DNA of 58,927 bases. Origin: an uncultured Clostridium sp. GTDB lineage: Bacteria; Bacillota; Clostridia; TANB77; CAG-508. The stretch lies in the NCBI GenBank assembly GCA_947648495.1, contig CANSOA010000013.1, positions 1 to 58,927 of the forward strand, read 5' to 3'. Below are positions 50,416 to 58,927 of this stretch, in pieces. Numbering within the stretch: position 1 is the stretch's first letter; every line of letters starts with the position of its first letter. The position numbers were made by a program, and so were the translations under genes. The notes under the pieces are model-generated. The model made no database searches, was not told where the DNA came from, and saw only the letters and a list, made by a program, of their open reading frames with translations.

Positions 50416-51220
50416 TTTGTTGTAATTGTCCAATTGCAATTCCGTATTCTTCTTCATTTGGCGCTTTTCCATGCCAGCTAGCTTGATTTTCCATAAAATC
50501 GATGCCTTTTCCTTTTATGGTTTTGGCAATGATTGCTGTTGGTTTTCCTTTGGTATTTCTGGCTTCTTCAAAAGCTCTTTTGATTTCCTGTAAATTATGT
50601 CCATCAATACTTATCACATGGAATCCAAAACTTTTAAATTTTTCGTCAATTGGTGTTACATTCATAACATCTGTGATTTTTCCATCAATTTGCAAATTAT
50701 TGTAGTCAATTATTGCACATAAATTGTCTAATTTATAATGACTTGCTGTCATTGCCGCTTCCCAAATTTGACCTTCTTGAATTTCTCCGTCTCCTATAAC
50801 GCAATAAACTCTGTAATCTTTCTGATCCAACTTTCCAGCAATTGCCATGCCATTGGCACTTGACAAACCTTGTCCTAGTGAACCTGTACTCATATCAACA
50901 CCAGAAATTTGTCTCATGTCTGGATGTCCTTGCAACATACGATTGAGCTTGCGAAAACCTTTCAATTCTTCTTTTGCAAAAAAACCTTTTTCAGCTAAAG
51001 TAGCATATAATGCACCTGATGCATGTCCTTTTGATAAAACTAAACGATCTCGATTTTCATCTTTGGGACAATCAACATTAATTTTCATTTCAGAAAAGTA
51101 CAATACTGTTAATAAATCCGCACAAGATAAGGCACCTCCCGGATGTCCTGATTGGGCTGTATAAATCATTTCTAGTATATTTTTTCTAATATTGAAAGCT
51201 TTGTTCTGCAAATTTTCCAT
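50411..51220 (-). CDS. Transketolase, N-terminal subunit
   Basis: 269 residues. The thiamine-diphosphate-binding part: SGHPGGALSCADLLTVLYF, DRLVLSKGHASGALYA, HPDMRQISGVDMSTGSLGQGLS and the metal site VIGDGEIQEGQIWEA with NNLQIDG. It carries the diphosphate-binding half; the partner subunit is the next gene. Confidence 0.95.
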   Translation of the reverse strand: MENLQNKAFNIRKNILEMIYTAQSGHPGGALSCADLLTVLYFSEMKINVDCPKDENRDRLVLSKGHASGALYATLAEKGFFAKEELKGFRKLNRMLQGHPDMRQISGVDMSTGSLGQGLSSANGMAIAGKLDQKDYRVYCVIGDGEIQEGQIWEAAMTASHYKLDNLCAIIDYNNLQIDGKITDVMNVTPIDEKFKSFGFHVISIDGHNLQEIKRAFEEARNTKGKPTAIIAKTIKGKGIDFMENQASWHGKAPNEEEYGIAIGQLQQM

Positions 51221-51250
51221 ATTTTTATTTTCCTTTCTTTTCTTTAGCTT

Positions 51251-51883
51251 CTAAATAATAAAGAATAGTGCTACAAAATAAGCCCAACCTGGCACACCTT
51301 TGATGGTTATGAGTAGCCATTCCCAAAAACTTTGACCTGTTGATACTATGTTATTCCAAGTAAATAAATCAGCTAATCGAGTTCCAAAAATAGTTACATT
51401 ACTCAAATCAATTCCAAGTCCGAAAACATTGGTTAAGTCAATTTCCCAACCTAAAATATTGATAATATTGGTTTTATCTGGTGTGTTTTGTACTATTGAA
51501 ACATTGAATTTTTCGATATTGTTAGCTTTAAATTTTATGCGAATTGGTTTGGTAGCTTCTGATTGCATTCCCACAATTTTTATGTATTCTGTATCAGCTA
51601 ATAGTTTCTGTTCATTGTATAAATTCACTTTTAAATAGCACTGGTCAACAAATTCTCCTGTTGTGTTGATTAAATCGAAACTTAAATATCCGTTCACGTT
51701 ACAGGCAGTTGCCGAAGCATTTTTGATGTTAAAACGACTATTGGTTCCTGCATAATAGCCATCAAATTCACCTGAAATTGGCGCATACATGGCCATTAAT
51801 AAACCATTTTCTAATACTAAAGATACTGCAAAAAATCCAATAATTAATAGTGCATATGTAAGAAATGTTTTCATTCTATCCAT
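51251..51883 (-). CDS. Membrane protein of unknown function
   Basis: About 210 residues. N-terminal helix (5-32), an extracellular-looking beta-rich region of about 130 residues (NVNGYLSFDLINTTGEFVD), then a hydrophobic stretch near the C-terminus (WEWLLITIKGVPGWAYFVALFFII). The middle resembles a lipocalin-free beta sandwich found in other clostridial membrane proteins, but I cannot name a family. It is 30 bases upstream of the transketolase N-subunit. The second ATG (residue 4) is an alternative start. Confidence 0.6.
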   Translation of the reverse strand: MDRMKTFLTYALLIIGFFAVSLVLENGLLMAMYAPISGEFDGYYAGTNSRFNIKNASATACNVNGYLSFDLINTTGEFVDQCYLKVNLYNEQKLLADTEYIKIVGMQSEATKPIRIKFKANNIEKFNVSIVQNTPDKTNIINILGWEIDLTNVFGLGIDLSNVTIFGTRLADLFTWNNIVSTGQSFWEWLLITIKGVPGWAYFVALFFII

Positions 51884-51994
51884 TTTATTTTACCATTCCT
51901 TCCAAAACATACGTCTGTTCTATTTTATCTTATTATACACCTAAAACACTGCTTTGTAAATGTTTTTGCCTAAATTTCTACAAAATCTTTACAG

Positions 51995-52890
51995 CTAAAA
52001 ACTTCTCGAACTTCCGTCCACCGCCAGAAGAGCCTCCGCCTCCACTAGAAAAACCTCTAGATGAAGAACTCCCGTCCACCACCAGAAGAACCTCCACCCA
52101 AGAAGAAATCGCCAACTAGTCCCATGATAAATCCTAGTATGGAACTACAGGCAGAAATTTGTAGATAACCACTCATATTTTTCCCTATAAATTTTAGAAA
52201 AATCAGAATCGCTATAAAAAATATTATATAGATTAGACCAAATTTGATATGAATCCATCTTGTAAGAAGACCTAAAATAATTGAAATAGCAAGTATTACA
52301 AAAATAATCTTCAAATCTTCGTCAGTATTTAAATCTGCAAGTCCAACTTGCGAATTGATATTTTCTGCACTTTCAATATGGACGCCATATTCTTCCGAAA
52401 CTTCCTGCAAAATCGCATTAAAACCATTTCGTATGCCTTCATTCCAATTGTCATTTTTCAAATATGGTATGATATATTGGTCTTGTATTCTTCCTGTTTT
52501 GGCATCATTTAACCTGCCTTCTAAGCCATACCCTACTTCTACTCTAAATTGCCTTTCTTCTAATGCTAATAACAAAAGCACACCATTGTTTTTTGTTTTA
52601 TCTCCAATTCCAAATTTTCTAAAAAGCGCTGTTGCATATTCTTCTAAGGAATCGCCTTCTAGATTGGGAACTGTAACGACTACAATTTGTGCTCCTGTTT
52701 TGGCATATAATTTTTGGTTGATATCGACTATATAATTTTTTGTGTTAAAATTCAATAACCCTGCATAATCATTAACATAAAACTCTTTTGTTGGCTGAAC
52801 CATTGCAAACGTTTTTATACTAAAAATAGGAATGAATATAGCAATACCAATTAATATTTTGATAATTCTATTTTTAGTTAAAAGTAACAC
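51995..52890 (-). CDS. TPM-domain (YgcG-like) membrane protein, two +1 frameshifts
   Basis: About 297 residues. The start is GTG at 52890, 6 bases after GGAGG and inside the end of lemA; a longer frame upstream contains an in-frame CGG that would not be translated. A signal peptide ends near TFA. The TPM domain has YVNDYAGLLN, LYAKTGAQIVVVTV, YGLEGRLNDAKTGRI. Two membrane helices and a Gly/Ser tail follow. The tail breaks at CGG 52072-52074 and CGG 52014-52016. Skipping both C residues yields repeated GGGSSGGGG blocks ending GGGGSSRSF, the usual end of the family. It is paired with lemA, as is common. Confidence 0.88.
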
Positions 52891-53437
52891 TCGGCACCTC
52901 CGTACTTCCTTCACTTGCTTGAAAATATTCTGCCTGTTCAAATCCCAATATACCTGATAAAAGGTTGTTTGGAAATTTTTTGATACTTGTATTGAACGCT
53001 TTTACAGCTTCATTATAATCTTTTCTTGCAACAGCAATGCGATTCTCTGTACCTGCCAATTCGTCGGATAATTGAGTAAAATTTGGAGAAGCTTTCAAAT
53101 CTGGATAGTTTTCTATCACTAACATTAAGGCATTAAGCGAACTGGTAAGTTCTGCATTAGCTTCTGATTTTTCAGCCATACCATTTGCATTTACTAATTT
53201 TGCTCTAGCCTGTGTTATTTTGTCGATAACTTCTGTTTCATGTTGCGTGTATCCTTTTACTGTACTGACTAAATTAGGAATTAAATCAGCTCTTCTTTGC
53301 AACATAACATCCAAATTAGAAGCCATACTTTCTATATTTTCTTGCTTTGTAACTAGCCCATTGTAGCCATTTATTAGCATCATTCCTATGATTACAATAA
53401 CAACAATAATAATTATACTTATATTTCCTTTTTTCAT
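52874..53437 (-). CDS. lemA: LemA family protein
   Basis: 187 residues. An N-terminal membrane helix (5-23) precedes a helical bundle with VTKQENIESMASNLDVMLQRRADLIPNLVSTVKGY, ENYPDLKASPNFTQLSDEL and ENRIAVARKDYNEAVKAFN. The end FPNNLLSGILGFEQAEYF is characteristic. Function is not established. It overlaps the start of the TPM gene by 17 bases; these two often work together in the membrane. Confidence 0.95.
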   Translation of the reverse strand: MKKGNISIIIIVVIVIIGMMLINGYNGLVTKQENIESMASNLDVMLQRRADLIPNLVSTVKGYTQHETEVIDKITQARAKLVNANGMAEKSEANAELTSSLNALMLVIENYPDLKASPNFTQLSDELAGTENRIAVARKDYNEAVKAFNTSIKKFPNNLLSGILGFEQAEYFQASEGSTEVPSVTFN

Positions 53438-53550
53438 TTTTTCTCCTACTTTCTTTTTATTTTAGTATAAATAATAAATCATATTTTTGTCAACCGATTT
53501 CCAATTTTTTTTTGTAATTTTTGCTTTTTTCATTTTTTTTCAATTTGTAC

Positions 53551-53579
53551 TTGACATTAAACGTCACTACTGTTATACT
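53551..53579 (+). promoter_or_regulatory. Sigma-A-type promoter of the plus-strand M23 gene
   Basis: TTGACA (53551-53556), 17-base spacer, TATACT (53574-53579). It lies 166 bases upstream of the ATG and is the best promoter match I saw in the window. The 308-base region 53438-53745 holds this promoter, the leader hairpin and presumably the lemA promoter on the other strand. Confidence 0.85.
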
Positions 53580-53633
53580 ATATTTGTGTGTGAAGAAAAT
53601 TTTGTTTAAATTTTTTCTTTTGTTTTTCTTCTT

Positions 53634-53665
53634 AGCATGTAAATGTCAAAACGACATTTACATGC
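53634..53665 (+). promoter_or_regulatory. Leader hairpin upstream of the plus-strand M23 gene
   Basis: AGCATGTAAATGTC / GACATTTACATGCT, a perfect 14-bp stem with a 4-base loop, followed by a T-rich stretch. It is transcribed from the promoter before it, so it could be an attenuator or an RNA stabiliser. No known riboswitch was recognised. Confidence 0.6.
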
Positions 53666-53745
53666 TTGTTATTTATTAATTTTTCTGTGCAAATCGCACA
53701 AATTTTTCAAACAAATGAACAAACAATTTTTATTTAGGAGGTTTT

Positions 53746-54321
53746 ATGAAAAAAATTTTTTTAATTTCATTTATTTTATTATATTTATATTTTTTATTTC
53801 TTGCATAACTACATTTGTGGTCTATTCTGGGCAGTCTTTTATGAGTTCTTCGACTGAATATTCTTTTTCTAATTGTGACTATTCTTGGCCTTTGCCTACT
53901 TATCATACTGTATCTTCATATTTTGGTTTTCGCATTTCCCCAACCTCTGGCGCTTCAAACTATCACTCTGGAATTGATATTCCTGCACCTGAGCGGTACA
54001 AATATTTATTCGGCATCAGCTGGCATTGTTTCTTACTTGGATTTTCAAGGCGCAAATGGTTATACCATTCAAATTAAACAGCAAAATACAGTTTTTTCTT
54101 ATTCTCATGTTTCTCCAAATTTTATCGTCAATCTTAATGACTCAATTTGCAAAAATCAGTTAATCGGTAATGTTGGCCCCAAATATATTGATACAATGCC
54201 TAATAATCCTTTTCTAGATTCGACTGGTCAGCAAACAAATGGTGCAACAACAGGATGTCATTTGCATTTTGGTGTAAAAATCGATGGCAAAGCCATCGAC
54301 CCCCTAGTATTATTTGATTAA
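53746..54321 (+). CDS. M23 peptidase, plus strand, CGG +1 shift and a -1 break
   Basis: About 190 residues. The only clear plus-strand gene. AGGAGG is 4 bases before the ATG at 53746, but that frame stops within 20 codons. A missing base in the A7T7 run at 53748-53762 would continue as NFFNFIYFIIF...VVYSGQSF, a signal anchor. The LytM domain starts FGFRISPTSGASNYHSGID. At CGG 53994-53996 IPAPE is joined by skipping C to GTNIYSASAGIVSYL, then FSYSHVSP and CHLHFGVKIDG. Zinc ligands H-x3-D and HLH are present. The target is peptidoglycan cross-links. The early -1 break could be slippage, a homopolymer miscall or a true lesion. Confidence 0.75.
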
Positions 54322-54323
54322 AG

Positions 54324-54713
54324 TTACATATCATCTTCAAAATTTCCCCAGTCTAATTCAATGATATTTTTACAATCTGGACACTTGATTTCTTTTTTTG
54401 AATTATCGAACTCAATAAAAAAATTAGTATTGCAATACGGACATTTAATTGGTTCTAAATCGGTGTCTTCTTCCTCTTCTTCACCATCTTGAAAAATCTC
54501 AGTATCTAACTTTTGCATGGCAACTTCTAAACTATCCAATCGGTGTTCACAAATTGCAACTTTTTCTTTATACACATTCTCTAGTCTATCTAATTCATCC
54601 AAGTATAACATGGTCAATTCCATAACTTGTGCCTTAGCATAAGCTAAATCCTTTTTATTTTCAATATTTCCTTCTAAATTTTTAATGACTTCTTTAAATT
54701 TATTATTTAACAT
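54324..54713 (-). CDS. Zinc-ribbon protein with N-terminal coiled coil
   Basis: 129 residues. Helical N-terminal half (AKAQVMELTMLYLDELDRL), an acidic EEEEED run, then CPYCNTNF and CPDCKNII, a two-knuckle zinc ribbon. This layout is known in clostridial CD1247-like proteins of unknown function. It is upstream of nothing obvious on its strand and 43 bases downstream of efp, so may be co-transcribed with it. Confidence 0.75.
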   Translation of the reverse strand: MLNNKFKEVIKNLEGNIENKKDLAYAKAQVMELTMLYLDELDRLENVYKEKVAICEHRLDSLEVAMQKLDTEIFQDGEEEEEDTDLEPIKCPYCNTNFFIEFDNSKKEIKCPDCKNIIELDWGNFEDDM

Positions 54714-54756
54714 TCAAAGCTTCCTTCCTCTCTGTCTTACAAAATCCATCCCCAAA

Positions 54757-55323
54757 CTAGATTCTTTCCATATATTCTCCAGTTCTAGTGTCAATTCGAA
54801 TTACATCACCTATATTGACAAATAATGGAACTGAAATTTCCAATCCATTTTCTAATGTTGCTGGTTTTCCAGAAGTGGTTGTAGTGTTTCCACTAAAGCC
54901 AGGTTCTGTATAGGTAACCTCTAACTCTACAAACATTGGTGGCTCAACAGCAAATACTTTTCCTTTAAAAGCTAGCATGCTAACATTCATATTTTCTTTT
55001 ATATATTTTAACGCATCACCAATTTGTTCTTTATTCAATGGCATTTGGTCGTATGTATTATTGTCCATAAAATAATATAGTTCTCCATCATTGTATAAAT
55101 ATTGCATATCTCTTTTTTCAATTTCAGCTCCTTGCAATTTTTCTGATGGATTAAACGTTCTTTCTAAAACAGCTCCAGTAATAACATTTTTCATTTTTAC
55201 ACGAACAAACGCCGCTCCTTTTCCTGGTTTTACATGTTGAAATTCTACTACTTTAAATACATTATTATCTAATTCAAATGTTGTTCCATTTCTTAAATCT
55301 CCTGCCATATAAACATCAGCCAT
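54757..55323 (-). CDS. efp: Translation elongation factor P
   Basis: 188 residues. KOW-like N domain ([37 protein letters not shown]), central OB domain and C-terminal OB domain ([15 protein letters not shown]). The modified loop residue position is KPGKGAAF, where Lys 34-equivalent is retained. EF-P relieves stalling at proline stretches. Located after the peptidase pepP gene as in many Firmicutes. Confidence 0.97.
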   Translation of the reverse strand: MADVYMAGDLRNGTTFELDNNVFKVVEFQHVKPGKGAAFVRVKMKNVITGAVLERTFNPSEKLQGAEIEKRDMQYLYNDGELYYFMDNNTYDQMPLNKEQIGDALKYIKENMNVSMLAFKGKVFAVEPPMFVELEVTYTEPGFSGNTTTTSGKPATLENGLEISVPLFVNIGDVIRIDTRTGEYMERI

Positions 55324-55400
55324 AATTTTTACCTCATTTCTTTCATTTTATTATTAACCTTGCTATTATACCACAGATTGTTATAAAAAGCAAGTGTTTT

Positions 55401-56477
55401 TTATTTACTATCTTTTAAATTTACTATATTATAGTCTTTTCCAGATTTTGTTAAATTTATACATGAATTTTTACGAATTAAATACGTATCTTCTATTCTG
55501 ATGCCAAATCTGCCCGGTTTATAGACACCCGGCTCAATAGCAAGCACCGAATTTTCTTTTAAATATAAATCCATTTTGGAGTTTAAAATGGGCTCTTCAT
55601 GAATGCACAAACCAACTCCATGCCCAAAAGCATGCATAATATCAAAGTTTTTCAAACGATAATCGGTTTCTCGATTTTTGATGATTGGTTTGACATTTGT
55701 ACCATCTCTAAAACTTTCTGCAATTTTCTGCTGTTGCTCTAGAACAAACTGATAACTATCTTCATATTCATTTTTCACAAAATCCACAAAAATAACTCTC
55801 GAAAAATCCGAACAATAGCCTTTATATTTGGCGCCTATATCCAATTGAATGATGTCTCCTGATTCCAATTTTCGATTGCTTGGAACGGCATGTGGCATGG
55901 AAGTGTTTTCACCAAATGCTACGACTGATTCAAAGGCTACACCATCTGCTCCATTTTCTAACATGAACTTTTCGATTTCAAAGCTAAGCTCTTTTTCTGT
56001 CATGCCATATTGCAAAATTTTTTTGACGTATTCAAATGTATTATCTGTGATTTGACACGCTTTTTGAATTTTCTCAATCTCGTCTTCTTCTTTTACAATT
56101 CGGTGGTTTTCAATAATGCCTTCTGTTTCTACAAGATTGACTTGATATTTTTGTAAATATTTTTTATAAGTTTCATAAGTTACGTATTTTTCTTCAAACC
56201 CAATATCATTTGAACACATAAAAAATCCTTCGTAATCGAATTTACTTAAATTGCGCACATCATAGGCAACAATTTCGTCATCAATGGTTAGTTTGTTGTT
56301 GACACTTTCAATATAGCGTGTATCTGTAATAAAAACGTTTTCCTTTGGCGCAATAATAAAAATTCCTTCTTCTTCTAAACCTGTCAAATAGCGAACATTG
56401 ATTGGATTCGATACTATCATGCCTTCTAATTCCATCGATTTTAGTTGATCTCTTAGCCATTTTATTCGTATATTCAT
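55401..56477 (-). CDS. pepP: Xaa-Pro aminopeptidase (M24B)
   Basis: 358 residues. The N-terminal creatinase-like domain (1-130) is followed by the pita-bread fold: VVAFGENTSMPHAVPS, LDIGAKYKGYCSDFSR, AFGHGVGLCIHEEP and LAIEPGVYKPG supply the two-metal ligands (Asp, Asp, His, Glu, Glu). It removes N-terminal residues before proline. Its operon with efp fits proline-related function. Confidence 0.94.
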   Translation of the reverse strand: MNIRIKWLRDQLKSMELEGMIVSNPINVRYLTGLEEEGIFIIAPKENVFITDTRYIESVNNKLTIDDEIVAYDVRNLSKFDYEGFFMCSNDIGFEEKYVTYETYKKYLQKYQVNLVETEGIIENHRIVKEEDEIEKIQKACQITDNTFEYVKKILQYGMTEKELSFEIEKFMLENGADGVAFESVVAFGENTSMPHAVPSNRKLESGDIIQLDIGAKYKGYCSDFSRVIFVDFVKNEYEDSYQFVLEQQQKIAESFRDGTNVKPIIKNRETDYRLKNFDIMHAFGHGVGLCIHEEPILNSKMDLYLKENSVLAIEPGVYKPGRFGIRIEDTYLIRKNSCINLTKSGKDYNIVNLKDSK

Positions 56478-56492
56478 AAAACACCTCCTTTT

Positions 56493-57269
56493 TTATAGTA
56501 TACGCAAAATTTGGTCACTAATTCCTTTGCACATTGCCATAAACAAAACAAATACCGTATTAGCTGGCAAAAAGATACACGCAATAGCACTTATTACCAA
56601 AAACGGACCAAATGGCATATATTCATCATCGCTTTTCAAAATTAGATTTCGCACCAATAAAACAACAACTGACACAATGGCACCAACGAAAAATGCAAGT
56701 AGTGAAATCTGCGCAATTTGACTTACGCCAAAATATAAACCAATCGCTCCCATAAATTTTACGTCTCCTAATCCCATTGCTTCTTTCCCAGCGATTAAAC
56801 CTCCTAACAAGGTAATTGCGCCAAAAATTCCAACACCCGTCAACATACCAAGTAACATATCTTTTGCTAGGTTTATATTATTAATTCCATACAAAAAAGT
56901 GAATAGCAATCCAATTTCAAATATAGTCAAATTTAATCGATTTGGCAAAATTCTGTGTTTTAAATCAATCATAAAGGAGCTGACTAACATGGGCATTAAA
57001 ATCATAAATTTGATTAATTCTAAATTTTGCATAAACGTTTGTCCAATCCCAAATTTATTTAAAAGGGCAACATATAAAATCACCATAATAATCATACAAA
57101 TATAATTTTTTTCCAACCCTTTTTTGTTTCTTGCGAAAAATTCTTTGGAAACAATTTTTTGTTCTTCTGGCAAACGAACATTGAGCCAAGCCACCAATTT
57201 TCCTACTAATAAAGCGATTATTCCGAATATTACATAAACTAAAACATGTGTATTATTACGATCGTACAT
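56493..57269 (-). CDS. Prepilin peptidase (A24)
   Basis: About 258 residues from MYDRNN (57269), where AGAGGA precedes; the longer frame upstream is inside yqeG. Seven or eight membrane helices. The two catalytic aspartates are in SSFMIDLKHRILPNRL and AMGLGDVKFMGAIG. There is no obvious N-terminal CxxC methylase domain. It should process the prepilins at 5.8 and 28.2 kb. It overlaps yqeG closely and probably shares its transcript. Confidence 0.92.
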   Translation of the reverse strand: MYDRNNTHVLVYVIFGIIALLVGKLVAWLNVRLPEEQKIVSKEFFARNKKGLEKNYICMIIMVILYVALLNKFGIGQTFMQNLELIKFMILMPMLVSSFMIDLKHRILPNRLNLTIFEIGLLFTFLYGINNINLAKDMLLGMLTGVGIFGAITLLGGLIAGKEAMGLGDVKFMGAIGLYFGVSQIAQISLLAFFVGAIVSVVVLLVRNLILKSDDEYMPFGPFLVISAIACIFLPANTVFVLFMAMCKGISDQILRIL

Positions 57270-57271
57270 TT

Positions 57272-57778
57272 TTATTCCTCTTTCTTCTTTTGTTTTCTTA
57301 CATAAGATTTGACAATGAGTTCTTCCACTGGTCTTTTTAATTTTGTTACCCAAATATCTTTTTTGGCAATTGGATTGACAAGAATGGAGAACATTTGGCT
57401 ACGATTAGCTCCAATTATATCCGTAAAAATTTGGTCTCCTACAACAGCAATTTTATCATTTTCCAACCCTAATTGGATTCTTGCTTTTTCGAATCCTCTT
57501 TTGAGTGGTTTTGTGGCAAAATAAATATAGGGAATTTGCAAAATATCGGCTACCATTTTCACTTTTTGGGCTTTATTGCTATTGGACAAAATGATACATT
57601 GAATGCCTACTTGCTTCATTTGTTCAACCCATTGTCTAGCACCTTCTAGTAGATTTTGGTTAAAATCAATGAGTGTATTGTCTACATCTAATATCATTCC
57701 TTTTATATCATTTTCTTTTAATAAATCAATCGTTATATCTGTGACCCTGTCACAATAATAATCTGGATAAAAAAACAT
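57272..57778 (-). CDS. yqeG: HAD-superfamily phosphatase YqeG
   Basis: About 168 residues; the start is the second ATG (57778), 7 bases after AGGA. HAD motif I is MILDVDNTLIDFN, motif II CIILSNSN, then KPLKRGF and VVGDQIFTDIIGANR (motif IV). YqeG-family members belong to the HAD IIIA group and may dephosphorylate lipid or sugar phosphates. The gene is first in the yqeG-pilD-pepP-efp set. Confidence 0.92.
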   Translation of the reverse strand: MFFYPDYYCDRVTDITIDLLKENDIKGMILDVDNTLIDFNQNLLEGARQWVEQMKQVGIQCIILSNSNKAQKVKMVADILQIPYIYFATKPLKRGFEKARIQLGLENDKIAVVGDQIFTDIIGANRSQMFSILVNPIAKKDIWVTKLKRPVEELIVKSYVRKQKKKEE

Positions 57779-57851
57779 AAACATTTCCTTTCTTTCATTT
57801 ATATATTACCAATATGTTTTTATTTTGTCAAATTTATTTACCAATTTTTAG

Positions 57852-57884
57852 AAAAAAATCGAGATAATTTTATCCCGATTTTTT
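57852..57884 (-). terminator. Terminator of the surface-protein gene
   Basis: AAAAAATCGGGATAA / TTATCTCGATTTTTT on the minus strand, with one mismatch. It lies 6 bases downstream of the frame-corrected stop at 57890. Distance to the uncorrected stop would be more than 200 bases. Confidence 0.85.
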
Positions 57885-57889
57885 CTATA

Positions 57890-58927
57890 TTATCTATCAA
57901 GTTCTATCAGAGTAACTAAACCAATATCTACATAACTTGATCCTGTAGATACTCTGCTTGCTCTAAATTCAAATCCTGAATAGGTAGATGTAGTCGTAAA
58001 CTGTACTAAACCCTTTCTAGTTGGACTTGTCGCTTGAGATGGTATTAAGGACTCGTTCTGAACATCAAATTTACATTGGTCAATATAATTACCATCCCAT
58101 TGAACTGTATAAGTTCCGTGCTTTTAAAGTAACATATGGTCCATATTGAGTAGATCCTGCTCCACCAGGAGTTCCTTTAATTCTTAATGCCGTTGGCTCA
58201 TATGTGCTTGGTGGATTAACCAATAAACCTCTTGTATTCGGATTATAACTAGCACTAGCCCTGAAAACATATTTCAATAACAAATTATTAACTGTGACTG
58301 TTTTCACACTTTCATTTCCTACATTATCTTTTGCATAAATTGTATACTTCACTGGCACAGACATATCTGCTTGAAACATTTTCGTATAAATATTGTCAAA
58401 ATAATCCTGCGTATTTACCGCTAAACTCTTACTACTACCGCTAATAACAGTTCCACTCGTTTTAAAATAAGCCTTATCTTTTTCTCCATATTCATATTTC
58501 AATGTTGCAAGTCCTGAGCCCGAATCAGAGGCAGAAATACTTAAGGTTTTATCAATTGTTTTTGTATTTGGACTTGTCTGACTTGTTGTTATAGTAGGAG
58601 CTGTCTTATCAATTTTCACTGTATAACTTCTTGTCGCTGTATTTCCCGCATTATCTGTTGTTGTCACTGTTATTGTATATGTTCCTGCGGTTGTCAACGT
58701 TTTGGCTACAGTTTGGTTGCTCGCTGTTGTTGCTCCTGTTATACTATATACTGTTGATTTATGTCCACTTCCGCTATCAGAGCCGTTGTTTAATGCTATA
58801 TATACGCTTTGATTTGTCCAAGTGTTGTTCGTGTATGCAGAACCTGTGCTACTTCCTAATTTCATTGTTAATGTTCCTGCTGTTGGATTTGTTTCATCTT
58901 TCCATACCGCATACAATGTATTGCTTG
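57890..58927 (-). CDS. Secreted surface protein with Ig-like repeats, partial, +1 frameshift
   Basis: The 5' part is beyond the window; 345 residues are visible. TLYAVWKDE is the end of a Listeria-Bacteroides (InlB B-type) repeat. Next is a bacterial Ig-like domain (GTYTITVTTTDNAGNTATRSY, IDKTAPTI) and a second beta domain (YTIYAKDNVGNES). The first frame ends LKARNLYSSMGW. Skipping the C of CGG at 58116-58118 gives LKAGTYTVQWDGNYIDQ and 65 more residues to a stop at 57890, right before a terminator. There is no LPXTG or membrane anchor at the C-terminus. It is likely an adhesin or extracellular structural protein. Confidence 0.85.

Noticed and set aside
52891..52941. An upstream extension of the TPM protein with an in-frame CGG read as Arg
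   Set aside because: This part lies within lemA; a GTG with a well-spaced GGAGG at 52890 is the better start, so the CGG is not translated.

Overview
The window comes from a low-GC, spore-forming Firmicute, most probably an uncultured gut-type member of Clostridia. The basis is strong A+T bias, Shine-Dalgarno sites of the AGGAGG type, spoIIP, an ftsE-ftsX-peptidase-ctp cluster, ireB-ruvX-DUF1292, murB-yvcK, a T-box on pheS, hrcA-grpE-dnaK-dnaJ behind a CIRCE-like operator, and prepilins with the ITLxxLxITIIVLLxLAG signature. Nearly everything is on the minus strand; one M23 peptidase gene near 54 kb is on the plus strand.

Layout from low to high coordinate: two tRNAs, a biotin-ligase-like gene, glycogen debranching enzyme, yvcK, murB and a prepilin (0.1-6.4 kb); spoIIP, ctp, two EnvC-like M23 proteins, ftsX and ftsE (6.4-13.3 kb); cdd, a membrane protein, ylmH, a lipid-kinase-like gene, rpmA and rplU (13.5-16.9 kb); a two-component system, mgtE, and the DUF1292-ruvX-ireB operon (17-21.7 kb); a degenerate GGDEF protein, a TadZ-like protein, a small membrane protein and a glucosaminidase (21.7-27.8 kb); a second prepilin, M23 and smc (28-34.4 kb); pheT, a pyrophosphatase-like gene, a GNAT gene and pheS with its T-box (34.7-39.3 kb); the heat-shock operon (39.8-45.5 kb); dnaE and tRNA-Gln (45.6-49.2 kb); split transketolase, a TPM protein and lemA (49.4-53.4 kb); M23, a zinc-ribbon protein, efp, a Xaa-Pro peptidase, prepilin peptidase, yqeG and a partial surface protein (53.7-58.9 kb).

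The outstanding observation concerns reading frames. Ten genes, including dnaE, pheT, hrcA, dnaJ, spoIIP and a glycogen debranching enzyme, are each interrupted by one or two +1 frame breaks, 14 in total. At every one an in-frame CGG codon is present, and skipping its C restores the conserved protein, with GGN read as glycine. I located every CGG on the coding strand of the listed genes by hand. Well over a hundred lie out of frame. I found no in-frame CGG that is read as an ordinary codon. The rule follows the coding strand, since the single plus-strand gene obeys it too. This suggests that CGG is not a normal sense codon here and that CGGN acts as a four-base glycine signal or +1 frameshift site. 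CDS coordinates below span the whole corrected genes.

Smaller items: several dispersed palindromic intergenic repeats, a GT dinucleotide tract between two genes, a likely AUC start codon in ylmH, a CIRCE operator with compensating changes in both arms, and a probable second (-1) frame break in the plus-strand peptidase.
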